From DATJHM01 sp963777355 (GTDB lineage Bacteria; Chloroflexota; Ktedonobacteria; Ktedonobacterales; Ktedonobacteraceae): DNA of 64,000 nt. The notes under the pieces are model-generated. The model was not told the origin of the DNA and did not search any database. It saw nothing but the letters and a program-made list of their open reading frames with translations. The position numbers were made by a program, and so were the translations under genes. Positions within the stretch are counted from its first letter, which is position 1. Every line of letters begins with the position of its first letter. The DNA is taken from the NCBI GenBank assembly GCA_963777355.1, contig CAVZQK010000032.1, forward strand, positions 186,001 through 250,000, given 5' to 3'. Positions 18,293 through 27,858 of the stretch are shown here, piece by piece.

Positions 18293-18505
18293 TCAATATA
18301 CGAAATCGAGTACAGCATGCTCTGTTTGTACGCGATCACCAGACCTCTCTGGCATAGTCTCTCTCCATAATGTTGCTGGTGCGTCTGATAACGTATCGCC
18401 AATGAAACGCTCGACAGGCTTGCCGAGCGTTTCGATGTAATCAGCCACTTCCTCAGTATTGGGTATTGTTGTTTTGCGTCTGTCGTGTGTCAGGTTGATT
18501 GCCAT
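18293..18505 (-). CDS. Small protein translationally coupled to exporter, 70 aa
   Basis: The start codon overlaps the stop of the exporter gene (TAATG, 1 base shared), so the two would be translated together. The protein is soluble (IPNTEEVADYIETLGKPVER, ATLWRETMPERSGDR) with no recognised family. It has no ribosome site of its own, as expected for coupling. It could also be the chance start of a truncated downstream gene. Confidence 0.4.
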   Translation of the reverse strand: MAINLTHDRRKTTIPNTEEVADYIETLGKPVERFIGDTLSDAPATLWRETMPERSGDRVQTEHAVLDFVY

Positions 18506-19956
18506 TACCGACGGGAGGTTTCCCCAGGTTTGGGAAAGAGGAAGACCGTGAACGAGAGGGCTACACTCACAAGCACAATCACCAACAGAGAGGTGACAAA
18601 GGCAGAGGTCTGACTCGCATGATGTGCCAGAATGGCAGCGAAAATTGTACCGATCAACGCAACGCCGATTGCACTTGCAACCTGATGTATTGTTGAATAT
18701 ACTCCAGAAGCAGCGCCAGCCATAGATCTATCGATCCCTTGCAACGCTTTATTTATCATCGGAGCGGTGAGGGTTCCATTTCCACTTGATGTGATAAAAA
18801 GTCCAACGAGCAATGGAGCAATCCCATAGCGAGGCACAAATAGCAGGGCTGCCAGAAGCGTCGAGAGATATCCCAATGTTACCAGCGCTGCTCCAAGCTG
18901 GAGTGCTCGCCCCTTAAGCCAAACTCCCATTTTTGACGAAAGACTTGATGACAGCACAAAAGCAAGTCCCATTACCATCACAACCAGCCCGGATTGTAAG
19001 GGAGAGTAATGGAGTCCCTCTTGCAAGTAAAAGGGCAACAGAAGCAGGATGGAGGCAAAGAGTAGCTGAACCAAGAAGTTAGAGAGAACGCCAGCCACAA
19101 ATGAACGTGACTGGAAGAGGGCGAGAGGTACCACGGGTGCCCCCCCACGCTGAGTCAGCCAGCGCTCATAGGAGACAAAGACCACGAGCAAGGCCAACGC
19201 CAGCGCCAGACTGAGAAAGCTCCAGAATGACCAGCCTGCACTGCTCCCCTCTGCTAACGGATAAATGAGCAGAAATAGCGAAATTGAAAGGAGCGCGACG
19301 CCGCCCAGATCGAGCTGACGTGCGGATGAAACACGGGATTCATGCACCAGGAGCCACGCTGCCACCAATGTTGCAATGCCGATGGGGATATTGATCAGAA
19401 AGATGCTTCGCCAGCCCAGTTCCAGGACATTAGCACCGATAAGCAGTCCTCCTATGACCTGTCCCGTGATTGCTGCGAGTCCCATAGCGGTAACATAGCT
19501 GCTAAAAGCCCTCCCTCGCTCTTCAGGCAAAAAGCTGATAGTAAGAAGGGAGATGACTTGAGGCAGCATAAGCGCCGCCATGCTACCCTGAAACACTCGA
19601 AAGATGATCAACCACGTCACTGAAGGCGCGAGACCGCAGAAAGTGGAGAAAAGCGTAAAGCCAGCGACGCCAAAGAGGAAGAGTCGTTTGCGTCCGTAGA
19701 GATCGCCAAGACGACCGCCAGTGGCAAGCACCACGCCAAATGCCAGCGTATATCCAGCAATCACCAGTTGGATTTCTGCAAAGCTGGCGTGGAAGTTTGT
19801 TTCAATTGAAGGGACAGCAACATTAACAATAAACGTATCAAGCGTCCCCATAAACGCTGCCAGGAGAAGCACCGGCAGCATCAGCCAGCGACGTGGATCG
19901 GCATGTGATGACATCTCTTTCTTTGAATCAATTTCCGCTGATAATGCATTAGCCAT
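18505..19956 (-). CDS. MFS drug exporter, DHA2 (EmrB/QacA, 14-TMS) type
   Basis: 483 residues and about 14 hydrophobic segments. Motif A is GGRLGDLYGRKRLFL. Motif D1 (LLAAFMGTLDTFIVNVAVPSI) is typical of the DHA2 family, and motif C lies near GLAAITGQVIGGLL. It is a proton-driven multidrug or metabolite efflux pump in the inner membrane. An ORF is open from 20031, but AAAAGGAG precedes the ATG at 19956. No TetR or MarR gene is adjacent. Confidence 0.9.
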   Translation of the reverse strand: MANALSAEIDSKKEMSSHADPRRWLMLPVLLLAAFMGTLDTFIVNVAVPSIETNFHASFAEIQLVIAGYTLAFGVVLATGGRLGDLYGRKRLFLFGVAGFTLFSTFCGLAPSVTWLIIFRVFQGSMAALMLPQVISLLTISFLPEERGRAFSSYVTAMGLAAITGQVIGGLLIGANVLELGWRSIFLINIPIGIATLVAAWLLVHESRVSSARQLDLGGVALLSISLFLLIYPLAEGSSAGWSFWSFLSLALALALLVVFVSYERWLTQRGGAPVVPLALFQSRSFVAGVLSNFLVQLLFASILLLLPFYLQEGLHYSPLQSGLVVMVMGLAFVLSSSLSSKMGVWLKGRALQLGAALVTLGYLSTLLAALLFVPRYGIAPLLVGLFITSSGNGTLTAPMINKALQGIDRSMAGAASGVYSTIHQVASAIGVALIGTIFAAILAHHASQTSAFVTSLLVIVLVSVALSFTVFLFPKPGETSRR

Positions 19957-20274
19957 AAAAATAGAACTCCTTTTCTGGATGCTTCTACTCTCTTCAGGAG
20001 AGCTGACAGAGAGTAGATAAAGCCTCTTCATGAAGAGACTTTATTGGTAATAAAAGGTGAAAAAATAGTGATGCTAGATGAACACCTTGAGAAGATGCCA
20101 AAACGCGAAGAGGCACGCCCCGACAGGCCGTGCCTAATGGTTGTGACTGTGTGACAACAGGTTTTACCGATAATTTTACTGTCTTCGCTGCCTTGTACGA
20201 CGAAGATGAGCTTTAGAAGTAACGCTTCGGATCTTCTCGCCTATTGTTACTCTTGCAGCATGGAATACTTGTAA
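19957..20274. other. Intergenic region upstream of exporter and broken permease
   Basis: Contains a palindromic hairpin AGGCACG/CGTGCCT (20111-20117, 20129-20135) without a T-run. No gene is seen. The missing 5' part of the permease gene should have been here. Confidence 0.4.
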
Positions 20275-21162
20275 ATGCGATCATTAGATGAGGGCAGAGA
20301 TTACCTTTCTGGCGCTCTCGTTGGACTCATCAACGGCATCCTTGTTGCAGTTATACGTATTGCCGAGCTTTATCGTGAACTGGCCGCTTCAATCGCCTAT
20401 GAAGGCCTCTTGCTCTTTCTCCAGTTTGGCCAGAGCAGCCTGGTGATTACCGATAAAGGCATCATCTCACTTGCGGGTAGCGCAAATAGTTATCTGCCGG
20501 CCTCACCTGGCATCGCCCTTCCAACCAGCGCCGTTTTAGTTTATATTATAAGTACAATCTACAATCAATTTCAGCGCAAACAGGCAGGCTTACGTCCTAA
20601 ACCAACCTGGCAACTCAGCCTCCAGATTGTACTTGCACTAATCATCACACTTGGACCTGTCGTATTGTTTGAAAACTATCTGGGAGTGCCAAATACGACG
20701 ATTATCCTGATCGGCCTGATGCTGATTTTATGGTTGGTACTGACACAGACGCGTTTCGGACGCCATATCTATGCCGTTGGCGGAAACAGCGAGGCCGCGC
20801 GCCGCGCTGGTATTAACGTCATTATGTTACGGATCATGGTATTTATGCTCTGTTCCGTTATCGCCGTCGCTGGCGGTATTTTAAGATCCTCGCGTGAGAC
20901 AGCGGTTGCCAGTCTTATCGATCCAACCCTGTTGCTCGAAGCCATCGCCGCTGCTGTCATCGGTGGCATTAGCCTCTATGGTGGACGTGGCTCAGTCTGG
21001 TCTATCCTGTTGGGCATCCTGGTGATTGGGAGTCTGGCAAACGGCCTAGCGCTTATGAACCAGACACAAGCTGTTGAAGAGATGATTCAAGGAGTGGTGC
21101 TGGCTATAGCAGTAGGTACCGATGCGCTGATTCGGCGCTCACAGACACGCACGACGCGCTGA
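20275..21162 (+). pseudogene. Xylose-type sugar ABC permease, 5'-truncated
   Basis: The C-terminal two thirds of an XylH-like permease: GALVGLINGILVAV, AYEGLLLFLQFG, TRFGRHIYAVGGNSEAARRAGI, AAAVIGGISLYGGRGSVW, GLALMNQTQAVEEMIQGVVL. About 150 N-terminal residues are absent, and no ribosome site precedes the ATG. After VIRI the frame reads AELYRE, but the next frame over the same bases reads PSFIV, the family's conserved segment. An inserted base (about 20361) and a deleted base (about 20379) thus cancel out. The ATPase and binding-protein genes normally upstream are missing. It lies 75 bp before an alpha-xylosidase, fitting xyloside use. Confidence 0.78.
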
Positions 21163-21237
21163 CGATGATTGCTTCCTGGGCCCAGTCAGCAAACCCGATT
21201 GCTGTTCACTGATGATGATCTATGAAGGAGTAGAGAG

Positions 21238-23568
21238 ATGAAATTCACTGATGGCAACTGGTTCAGACGCCAGGGTGTGCATATGCTTCATCCAGTAGAG
21301 GCCCAGGAGCAGGTTATTACGGATACTGACCTCTCGCTCTTTGCTGCTACTGCGCCGGTTGTGAACCGTGCCAGTGGCCTCAATAGTTCGTTACTAGAGA
21401 TCCGTCTCTCTGCTCCTTGTGCGGATATTATTCGAGTGCAGATTGCTCATTATAAAGGTGTACAAGATCGTGGCCCACACTTCCAACTTTATCACGATCT
21501 TCATCCCACAGTGCTTATTGATGAGCAGGAAGATGAGCTCTCTTTTGGTAGTGGGAAGCTGAAGGCGAATGTTCACAAGGACCAACCCTGGAGCATTGAT
21601 TTTAGCTACGATGGCCGTCCCCTGACACGGAGTAGTAACCGCAATACCGCTTATATCACCACTGAGACTAGTGAGGGGAAAAAGGTCTATACGCGTGAGC
21701 AGCTCGATCTTAGCGTAGGCGAATGCGTCTATGGCTTTGGTGAGCGCTTCACTTCTTTTGTGAAGAATGGGCAAGTGGTGGAGACCTGGAACGAGGACGG
21801 GGGTACAGGCTCAGAGCAGGCGTACAAAAGCATTCCTTTCTACATCACAAATAAGGGCTATGGCGTCTTCGTCAATCATCCTGAACTGGTCTCTTTTGAA
21901 GTCGCTTCCGAACACGTGAAGAAAGTGCAATTCAGTGTCCCAGGCGAAGAGCTTGACTATTTTATCATTGGTGGTCAAAGCCTGAAACAGGTGCTGAAGA
22001 ACTATACACAATTGACTGGAAAGCCCGCCCTGCCGCCCGCCTGGAGTTTTGGTCTCTGGCTCTCCACCTCGTTTACAACCGACTACGACGAAAAGACGGT
22101 TATGCATTTCGTAGATGGTATGGCTGAGCGTGATCTCCCATTGAGCGTCTTCCACTTCGACTGTTTCTGGATGAAAGGTCTACATTGGTGTGATTTTGAA
22201 TGGGATGCCGATGTCTTTCCTGATCCGGAAGGGATGTTACAACGTCTGAAGCAGAGGGGATTAAAGATCTGCCTCTGGATCAATCCTTATATTGGGCAAC
22301 GTTCCCTGCTTTTTGCAGAGGGCAAACGCAACGGCTATTTTCTAAAGCGGGCGAATGGGGATGTCTGGCAGCGAGACGAGTGGCAGCCCGCGATGGCAAT
22401 TGTTGATTTCACCAATCCCGCAGCCTGCGCATGGTATAGTGGGAAGCTCAAAAGGCTGCTGGCAATGGGGGTGGATTGCTTCAAGACCGATTTCGGTGAG
22501 CGCATCCCAACTGATGTAGTCTATTTTGATGGCTCCGATCCGCTAAAGATGCATAACTATTATGCCTTTCTTTACAACAAGCTTGTCTTTGAGCTGCTGG
22601 AAGAGCAGAAGGGACATGGTCAGGCGGTTCTCTTCGCACGCTCCGCAACCGCTGGAAGCCAGCAATTTCCGGTGCATTGGGGAGGTGATAGCTACGCCAC
22701 CTATGAATTAATGGCTGAAAGCTTACGAGGTGGCCTCTCATTTGGCTTGTCTGGCTTCGGTTTCTGGAGCCATGATATTGGCGGATTTGAGAATACTTCG
22801 ACAGCCGATGTCTATAAACGCTGGCTTGCCTTTGGTCTGCTCTCCAGCCATAGCCGTCTTCATGGCTCTCATTCGTATCGGGTACCCTGGTCCTACGACG
22901 AGGAGGCAGCCGATGTTTTGCGCTTCTTCACCGGATTAAAAGCACGTCTGATGCCTTACCTCTATTCCATAGCCAGCCAGGCAGCAAGCAATGGACTACC
23001 GATGATGCGAGCAATGGTGCTAGAGTTTGAAGGAGATCCTGCCTGCGAATATCTAGATCGCCAATATATGCTCGGCGAAGCGCTCCTGGTCGCGCCCGTC
23101 TTCAGTGAGCAGGGTCGAGTCTCCTTTTATCTGCCACGCGGCACCTGGACCAATTTTCTGACTGGAGAGCGGGTCGAAGGCAATACCTGGCGTCAAGAGC
23201 AGCATAGCTATCTCAGTATCCCCCTGTATGTACGTCCCAATGCCATTGTAGCGATAGGACCGAACGAAAATCAGCATGATTACGACTATACGAATGATGT
23301 AGAATTCCATATTTTTGAGATACAAGAAGAGCAGCAAGCCTCAACAAGCGTCTACAATCAGCAGGGCCAATTCGAGCTTCAGATTACGGTCAATCGTCAG
23401 GGGAAAAAACTGGCGATTCGGACTGAAGGTATGAGCAAGCCCTGTACGCTGCTGCTACGGGGCATCACTACTATTACCTCTGCTGAAGGGGCAGAGTATA
23501 CCGCCGATCCATTGGGTATTCGTATTTTGCTGGATGCGGGAAAAGACTATGTGCAGATTGTGCTGTAA
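21238..23568 (+). CDS. yicI: Alpha-xylosidase, glycoside hydrolase family 31 (YicI type)
   Basis: 776 residues, the same length class as E. coli YicI (772). Catalytic nucleophile Asp418 in CFKTDFGE and acid/base Asp484 in WGGDS correspond to YicI Asp416 and Asp482. FHFDCFWMKGLHWCDFEWD, the YicI-type substrate loop, supports alpha-xylosidase rather than alpha-glucosidase. There is an N-terminal beta-sandwich and a C-terminal beta domain, with no signal peptide, so it is cytosolic and hydrolyses imported xyloglucan oligosaccharides (isoprimeverose). GAAGGAG precedes the ATG. The transporter gene in front is broken. Confidence 0.93.
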   Translation: MKFTDGNWFRRQGVHMLHPVEAQEQVITDTDLSLFAATAPVVNRASGLNSSLLEIRLSAPCADIIRVQIAHYKGVQDRGPHFQLYHDLHPTVLIDEQEDELSFGSGKLKANVHKDQPWSIDFSYDGRPLTRSSNRNTAYITTETSEGKKVYTREQLDLSVGECVYGFGERFTSFVKNGQVVETWNEDGGTGSEQAYKSIPFYITNKGYGVFVNHPELVSFEVASEHVKKVQFSVPGEELDYFIIGGQSLKQVLKNYTQLTGKPALPPAWSFGLWLSTSFTTDYDEKTVMHFVDGMAERDLPLSVFHFDCFWMKGLHWCDFEWDADVFPDPEGMLQRLKQRGLKICLWINPYIGQRSLLFAEGKRNGYFLKRANGDVWQRDEWQPAMAIVDFTNPAACAWYSGKLKRLLAMGVDCFKTDFGERIPTDVVYFDGSDPLKMHNYYAFLYNKLVFELLEEQKGHGQAVLFARSATAGSQQFPVHWGGDSYATYELMAESLRGGLSFGLSGFGFWSHDIGGFENTSTADVYKRWLAFGLLSSHSRLHGSHSYRVPWSYDEEAADVLRFFTGLKARLMPYLYSIASQAASNGLPMMRAMVLEFEGDPACEYLDRQYMLGEALLVAPVFSEQGRVSFYLPRGTWTNFLTGERVEGNTWRQEQHSYLSIPLYVRPNAIVAIGPNENQHDYDYTNDVEFHIFEIQEEQQASTSVYNQQGQFELQITVNRQGKKLAIRTEGMSKPCTLLLRGITTITSAEGAEYTADPLGIRILLDAGKDYVQIVL

Positions 23569-23579
23569 CACACATAGTC
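23545..23579 (+). terminator. Hairpin at end of alpha-xylosidase gene
   Basis: GACTATGTG (23545-23553) pairs with CACATAGTC (23571-23579) around the stop codon. There is no clear T-run. Confidence 0.45.
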
Positions 23580-23719
23580 TGCTATCATTTCACCCATAAA
23601 TCCGCTAAACCGAGGGGATATGCGTCAGAGGATGAAAATGGCAAGATAGGGGTCAAATTTTTGTCCTGATGGTCTAGTGGGGCATCGTGCTGCGCTCCTC
23701 CAAGTGCTACTGGTCCCGC

Positions 23720-24140
23720 TCAGGAATTAGGAAGCACGCCCAGCCGGCGAAGAAAGCCCAACTGATCAAATTCGGTCCATTGTTCGGCAATCTTGCCATC
23801 TGTCATGCGATAGATAAGAAATCGCTGTATAGGCGACCTGCTTTCCCGTCGGGGGCATCCCCTGAAAGGCACCCAGGTGGGTGCCCTGAAAGCGGTAGCG
23901 CACCACGACTTTGTCTCCCTCGGCGATCTGATCCTCCACCGTAAAGTGGACATCGGGAAACGCCGCGCGGAAACTGCTGATAAACTGTCGGTCCTGCTCA
24001 GTTCCATACATCTCTCTTCCCCCAGGATCATGCCTCACGAAATCGGGAGTGAACAGGTCGTCGATCCTGTTCAACAGACCCTGGTGCCAGACCTCTTCCC
24101 ACACCCGGTCAGCTAACAGCTTGTTGTTTTCTGATGACAT
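23720..24140 (-). pseudogene. SnoaL-like / ester cyclase family protein, frameshifted
   Basis: About 140 residues of an NTF2-like fold: N-terminal DRVWEEVWHQGLLNRIDDLF, DFVRHDP, FPDVHFTVEDQIAEGDKVVVRYRFQGTH, GKQVAYTAI. The frame then closes prematurely, while the next frame supplies FLIYRMTDGKIAEQW and LGFLRRLGVLPN, the family's usual ending. One extra base near 23820 (a TTT run) accounts for it. AAAGGAC precedes the ATG. Members are cyclases or hydrolase-like proteins of secondary metabolism, or stress proteins of unknown role. Confidence 0.78.
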
Positions 24141-24201
24141 ACAGCTCTTGTCCTTTCAGTTCTAGACTCTGCTCAAGGAATGTTCTCCTGGTTAAGAATC
24201 G

Positions 24202-26707
24202 CTATTCATAGGAGCTCCATCTGGTTCTGGCAAGTTTCCCGGCAAACCGGCTTGACTGTTTTGAGCAACGGCAATACTGCGCCAGGCCACTTTGTGCGCG
24301 TTCAACCAGATCTTGCCGACCTTGCGGGATCTGGTTGAGCATCTCGTGAAAGATCGTGGCTGCAACTTCAAACCGTTGTTGCTTCAAATGCAGCATCCCC
24401 ACATGGAAGAGAATCATGCAGAGATTCTGGGGCTTTTTATGTTGACGGACCAGGAGCAGCGCCTCCTGGTAATATGCACCCGCCTCAGTGAATGCCTCTC
24501 GCTTTTCTGCCAGCCATCCCAGACTGGTGAGCAGAAGATAGGTCAATTCGTGAAAACCCATCTGGCGAGTTAAGAACAGCGCCTGGCGTGTGTAAATTTC
24601 CGCCTGAGCATAGTTCTTCAACTTGCCCGCTAGCCATCCTTGCCCGGCAAGCAGTAAGCTGCCAATAAGTCTCTGCTGAAGTGTATGTGCGATAGCCAGT
24701 CCTTCCTGGTAGTAAGCCTCCGCTTGAGCAAGATCTCCCATCACTGTTGCTATCCCTCCTGAATCCTGCAAGGAGGCGGCTGATATATTCCTGGTAGTTG
24801 ATCTGACGCGCAAGATGAAGTCCTTCCTGAGTGATAGCCTCTGCACGCGCGTAATCTCGTTGCTCATAAACCACCCAACCCAGGACGGTGAGATGAACCA
24901 CCGTCTGTTCATCTCTGCCTAGCTGGCGTGAGATAGCTAACCCTTCCCGACAGTAGGCTTCCGCTTTGACAAAATCGCCCTGCCACGCTGCCCGCTCGCT
25001 GAGGCCTGCGAGGAGACGACATATCTGTGTTTGCTGCCCCAACTGCCGCGCCAGGGCCAGGCCTTCTTGCAAATAATCTTCCGCCTGTATGCTCGCTCCC
25101 AATACTTGCGTGATCTCCCCCAGAAGGCAAGCAATGGTAATGATATCATCGGAGCTCTTTAGAGATTTGGCAACAGTGTATGCTTGTAGGAGCCGCTCTG
25201 TAATCAGACTATGCAGGCCACGAATTTGCAAAAAGCGGACAAACGCGTAGATACCCTGGAGTAGCTCCGTGTAGCGTCCAATCTGGTATGCGGCATCAAA
25301 AGCGGCTAAAATATTCCTCATTTCTGGGTCAAGCAGCCTATAATCGGTCTGATGGGCCTGCACATAAGCTACACAATATTTGACAAAGCGATCAGTGGCC
25401 GTGGACTCTTCACTCTGTAGCTTTGCATAATCTGAGATAGTCTGATGTAATGTGTAACGATTCGGCCCTCTACTCTCTAGTAATCCAGCATCACTCAGTT
25501 CATCCAGCACTTCCACGGCCACCTCTGCAACAGCGAGTGCCATCTCTTCAGAGAAGCTATTGGGTTTGGCTGGCAAGATCGACAGAGCTGCCAAAGCTCT
25601 ATGAGCTTCCTTACTCATCTGCTGGTCACTCACCGCAATAGCGGCATGTAACGATAAAGGGGTATCGGCTGGCAAGCCGGGAGAACGGGCGGTAATGGGG
25701 GTTGGTATACTCAAACGCAAGCGTTGCTCTGCGTCATGTAACTGCGTTATTGCTGTGTGTAGCCGCCGGGTCTGTTTCGTGAAAGCCTGAGCCGCCAGAT
25801 ATTTACTCATCAGCGTTAACGCCAGGGGGAGCGCCCCCACTGAGCGTACAAGAGTGCGAGCATTCTCAGCTTCCAATGCCACGATCTCTGGAACAAAGCG
25901 AGCCATAAGAGCCAGCCCATCAGCATCATTGAGTTGAGAAACTTCAATAACTCTTTCTCTAGCAAATGCAAATGCAACCTGCGGTATACGCGAGGTTAAG
26001 AGATAGGCGCAATTTGGGCCACCGACCTGAAAAGCCAGAGCATCCTCTATTTTCCAGGCATCGTCGATAATCAGCAACATGCGTCGTGTGCCAAACGCTT
26101 CATGCAGAACTTTTCCCCAGACTTCCCAACTGCTAATATCTTCGCTGCTTCGTGCTGGTACACCTAATAACATTCCCCAATGCGCCAGCAAACTCACCAC
26201 ATTCGGTTGAGTTCCTAATCCCGCCCATAGAATGCCATCACCAAAATATGCTTGCACCTCAGGATCTGTAGCTAAAGCTACTGCCAGGGCGGTCTTACCT
26301 ACCCCTGGTAAGCCATTAATTGCGATCAATGCACAGTTGTCAGGTGCACAAAGAAGCTCTTTGAGCTGCGCCAGCAGAGCATCACGGCCAACTAAACCCC
26401 TATCCCCCAACGCCACTGGTATTGCGGAGTCGTAAATATACGCTATTTGTGCATCGGGAAACGGCGCTGAAGAGGGAGAAGCACGCGTCTCTTCAGGCGA
26501 CTCCTGTTCGTTCTCTGCGACCAGACCTAACTCCACGGCGTTTTTTCCAAACAGGGCACAGAGCTGCTCGCGAAAATAAGGGTATGGTAGAGCAAGACCA
26601 TGCTCCCAGCGGCTCACAGTTCTCACGGTTGTCCCTATCTCTTCAGCAACCTTTGCCTGTGACCAGCCACGCAGTTCTCGCTCATATTTTAATGGATGAA
26701 CCACCAT
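24202..26707 (-). pseudogene. HTH / NB-ARC ATPase / TPR regulator, frameshifted
   Basis: A STAND-type signalling protein of about 830 residues. Cro/C1 HTH at residues 6-60 (ELRGWSQAKVAEEIGTTVRTVSRWEHG), NB-ARC NTPase at 100-370 (Walker A GLPGVGKT, Walker B MLLIIDDAW, sensor LLTSR), then TPR-like helices (QAEDYLQEGLALARQLG, KAEAYCREGLAISRQLG). Near 24775 the frame shifts; further repeats (AQAEAYYQEGLAIAHTL, AQAEIYTRQALFLTRQMG) continue in another frame to 24202. Both parts are otherwise clean. Such proteins bind DNA and oligomerise on ligand binding; the target is unknown. Confidence 0.8.
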
Positions 26708-27139
26708 ACGATCTCTCCCCCTTCACGCATGAGCGTAATGACCGTATATTCTCTCTTGTACATAGAGTAGTTAAGCTAGTAGCGGTATGAGAAAAAGAAG
26801 GCCTCGCCAAGAAAAAACAAAGTTGTCTCCTACTTGTCCTATCCCTGGCATTGAGCAATGGAAACTTGTTTGGCATACTAGAGAAAGAGAATGTTCTGAC
26901 CACTCTCCTTACTTGAGCAATCCGTGTTTCAGTGGTGATTATACCATACTAACAACGAAGAAAAAATAAGGTAGGAGGAGATTTTAGAGGATTTTTATGG
27001 CTTCTAGAGTTATAGAAGTAAGCTTATATCTTCCTGATGAAATCATGTATATACGTTATATCACAAATAAGTGCAAATAATCCTGCAAAGCAAGTATTGC
27101 ACGCATATTCACAGGAATTTGTTTGATGGAGAAATCGTC
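26708..27139. other. 430-bp intergenic region
   Basis: It separates the divergent NB-ARC and DUF4388 genes and must hold both promoters. No clear operator, RNA gene or repeat was recognised. Confidence 0.4.
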
Positions 27140-27856
27140 ATGGTGGATAGAGTAACAACAACTGTAGATTCACTAGCCAAGATCATCCAAACACTCGCGA
27201 ATGGCAGTATGTCAGGACATTTAGTTGCCAGAAGAGACAACAAGAGAATTTTAGAAGAAGGCGAGATCTTCTTCGTTTATGGGAAAATAGTAGCGGCAAA
27301 GACTGTTGATCGGGTGGGAGTAGATGCGCTCAACTGGATGAAAGGCTGGAAAGATTGCACCTTCTCTTTCAGTCCATCAAAGGAGTCAAAGCATATCCCT
27401 ATACTCGCTCCAGGACGACTCAATAATCCGACAAACGCAGTACCAATGACAAGTAGAACCGACACCAGCAAAATTCCCAGTGTGAGGAAAGTAGTAAACG
27501 AGAGTAGAAAAGCGGCAGAGAACCCAATTTTTCAGCTTGCACTACCTGAATCCTTGTCTCCTCAGGCCGTTCCCTATCGCACAGAAACCGACGCCAGGGC
27601 TTTGCAGATCCTGAAAGCAACAGAGTATTCGCGTCTTCACCGTCACCTTTTCCTCCTAATAGATGGGCACCGTACTATTGCTGAATTAATGCGTCTCACA
27701 GGGCGTAACATAGATGAGGTTACCAAGTACCTGCGAGATCTTGAAAAGCTCCCTATTATCAATATTCCACAGCGGCTTCAACCTTATGGTAGCTTAGTAG
27801 TAAGGACCTTTCCAAGAGCAAGCATAATAGACAAAAGATCGCTCACGACAGAATAG
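27140..27856 (+). CDS. DUF4388 (PatA N-terminal-like) domain protein
   Basis: 238 residues. The N-terminal part (SLAKIIQTLANGSMSGHLVARR, GEIFFVYGKIVAAKTVDRVGVDALNWMKGWKDCTFSF) is the DUF4388 fold found in PatA-like and gliding/signalling proteins, where it mediates protein-protein contacts. The C-terminal part (LHRHLFLLIDGHRTIAELMRLTGRNIDEVTKYLRDLE) looks like a winged-helix segment. The start at 27140 is chosen by TGGAGA upstream. Its stop lies only 2 bp from the stop of the convergent RocB-like gene. Confidence 0.7.
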   Translation: MVDRVTTTVDSLAKIIQTLANGSMSGHLVARRDNKRILEEGEIFFVYGKIVAAKTVDRVGVDALNWMKGWKDCTFSFSPSKESKHIPILAPGRLNNPTNAVPMTSRTDTSKIPSVRKVVNESRKAAENPIFQLALPESLSPQAVPYRTETDARALQILKATEYSRLHRHLFLLIDGHRTIAELMRLTGRNIDEVTKYLRDLEKLPIINIPQRLQPYGSLVVRTFPRASIIDKRSLTTE

Positions 27857-27858
27857 TT

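Noticed and set aside
20111..20135. Palindrome AGGCACG/CGTGCCT as terminator
   Set aside because: No T-run, and it lies upstream of both adjoining genes; kept only as a note in the intergenic entry.
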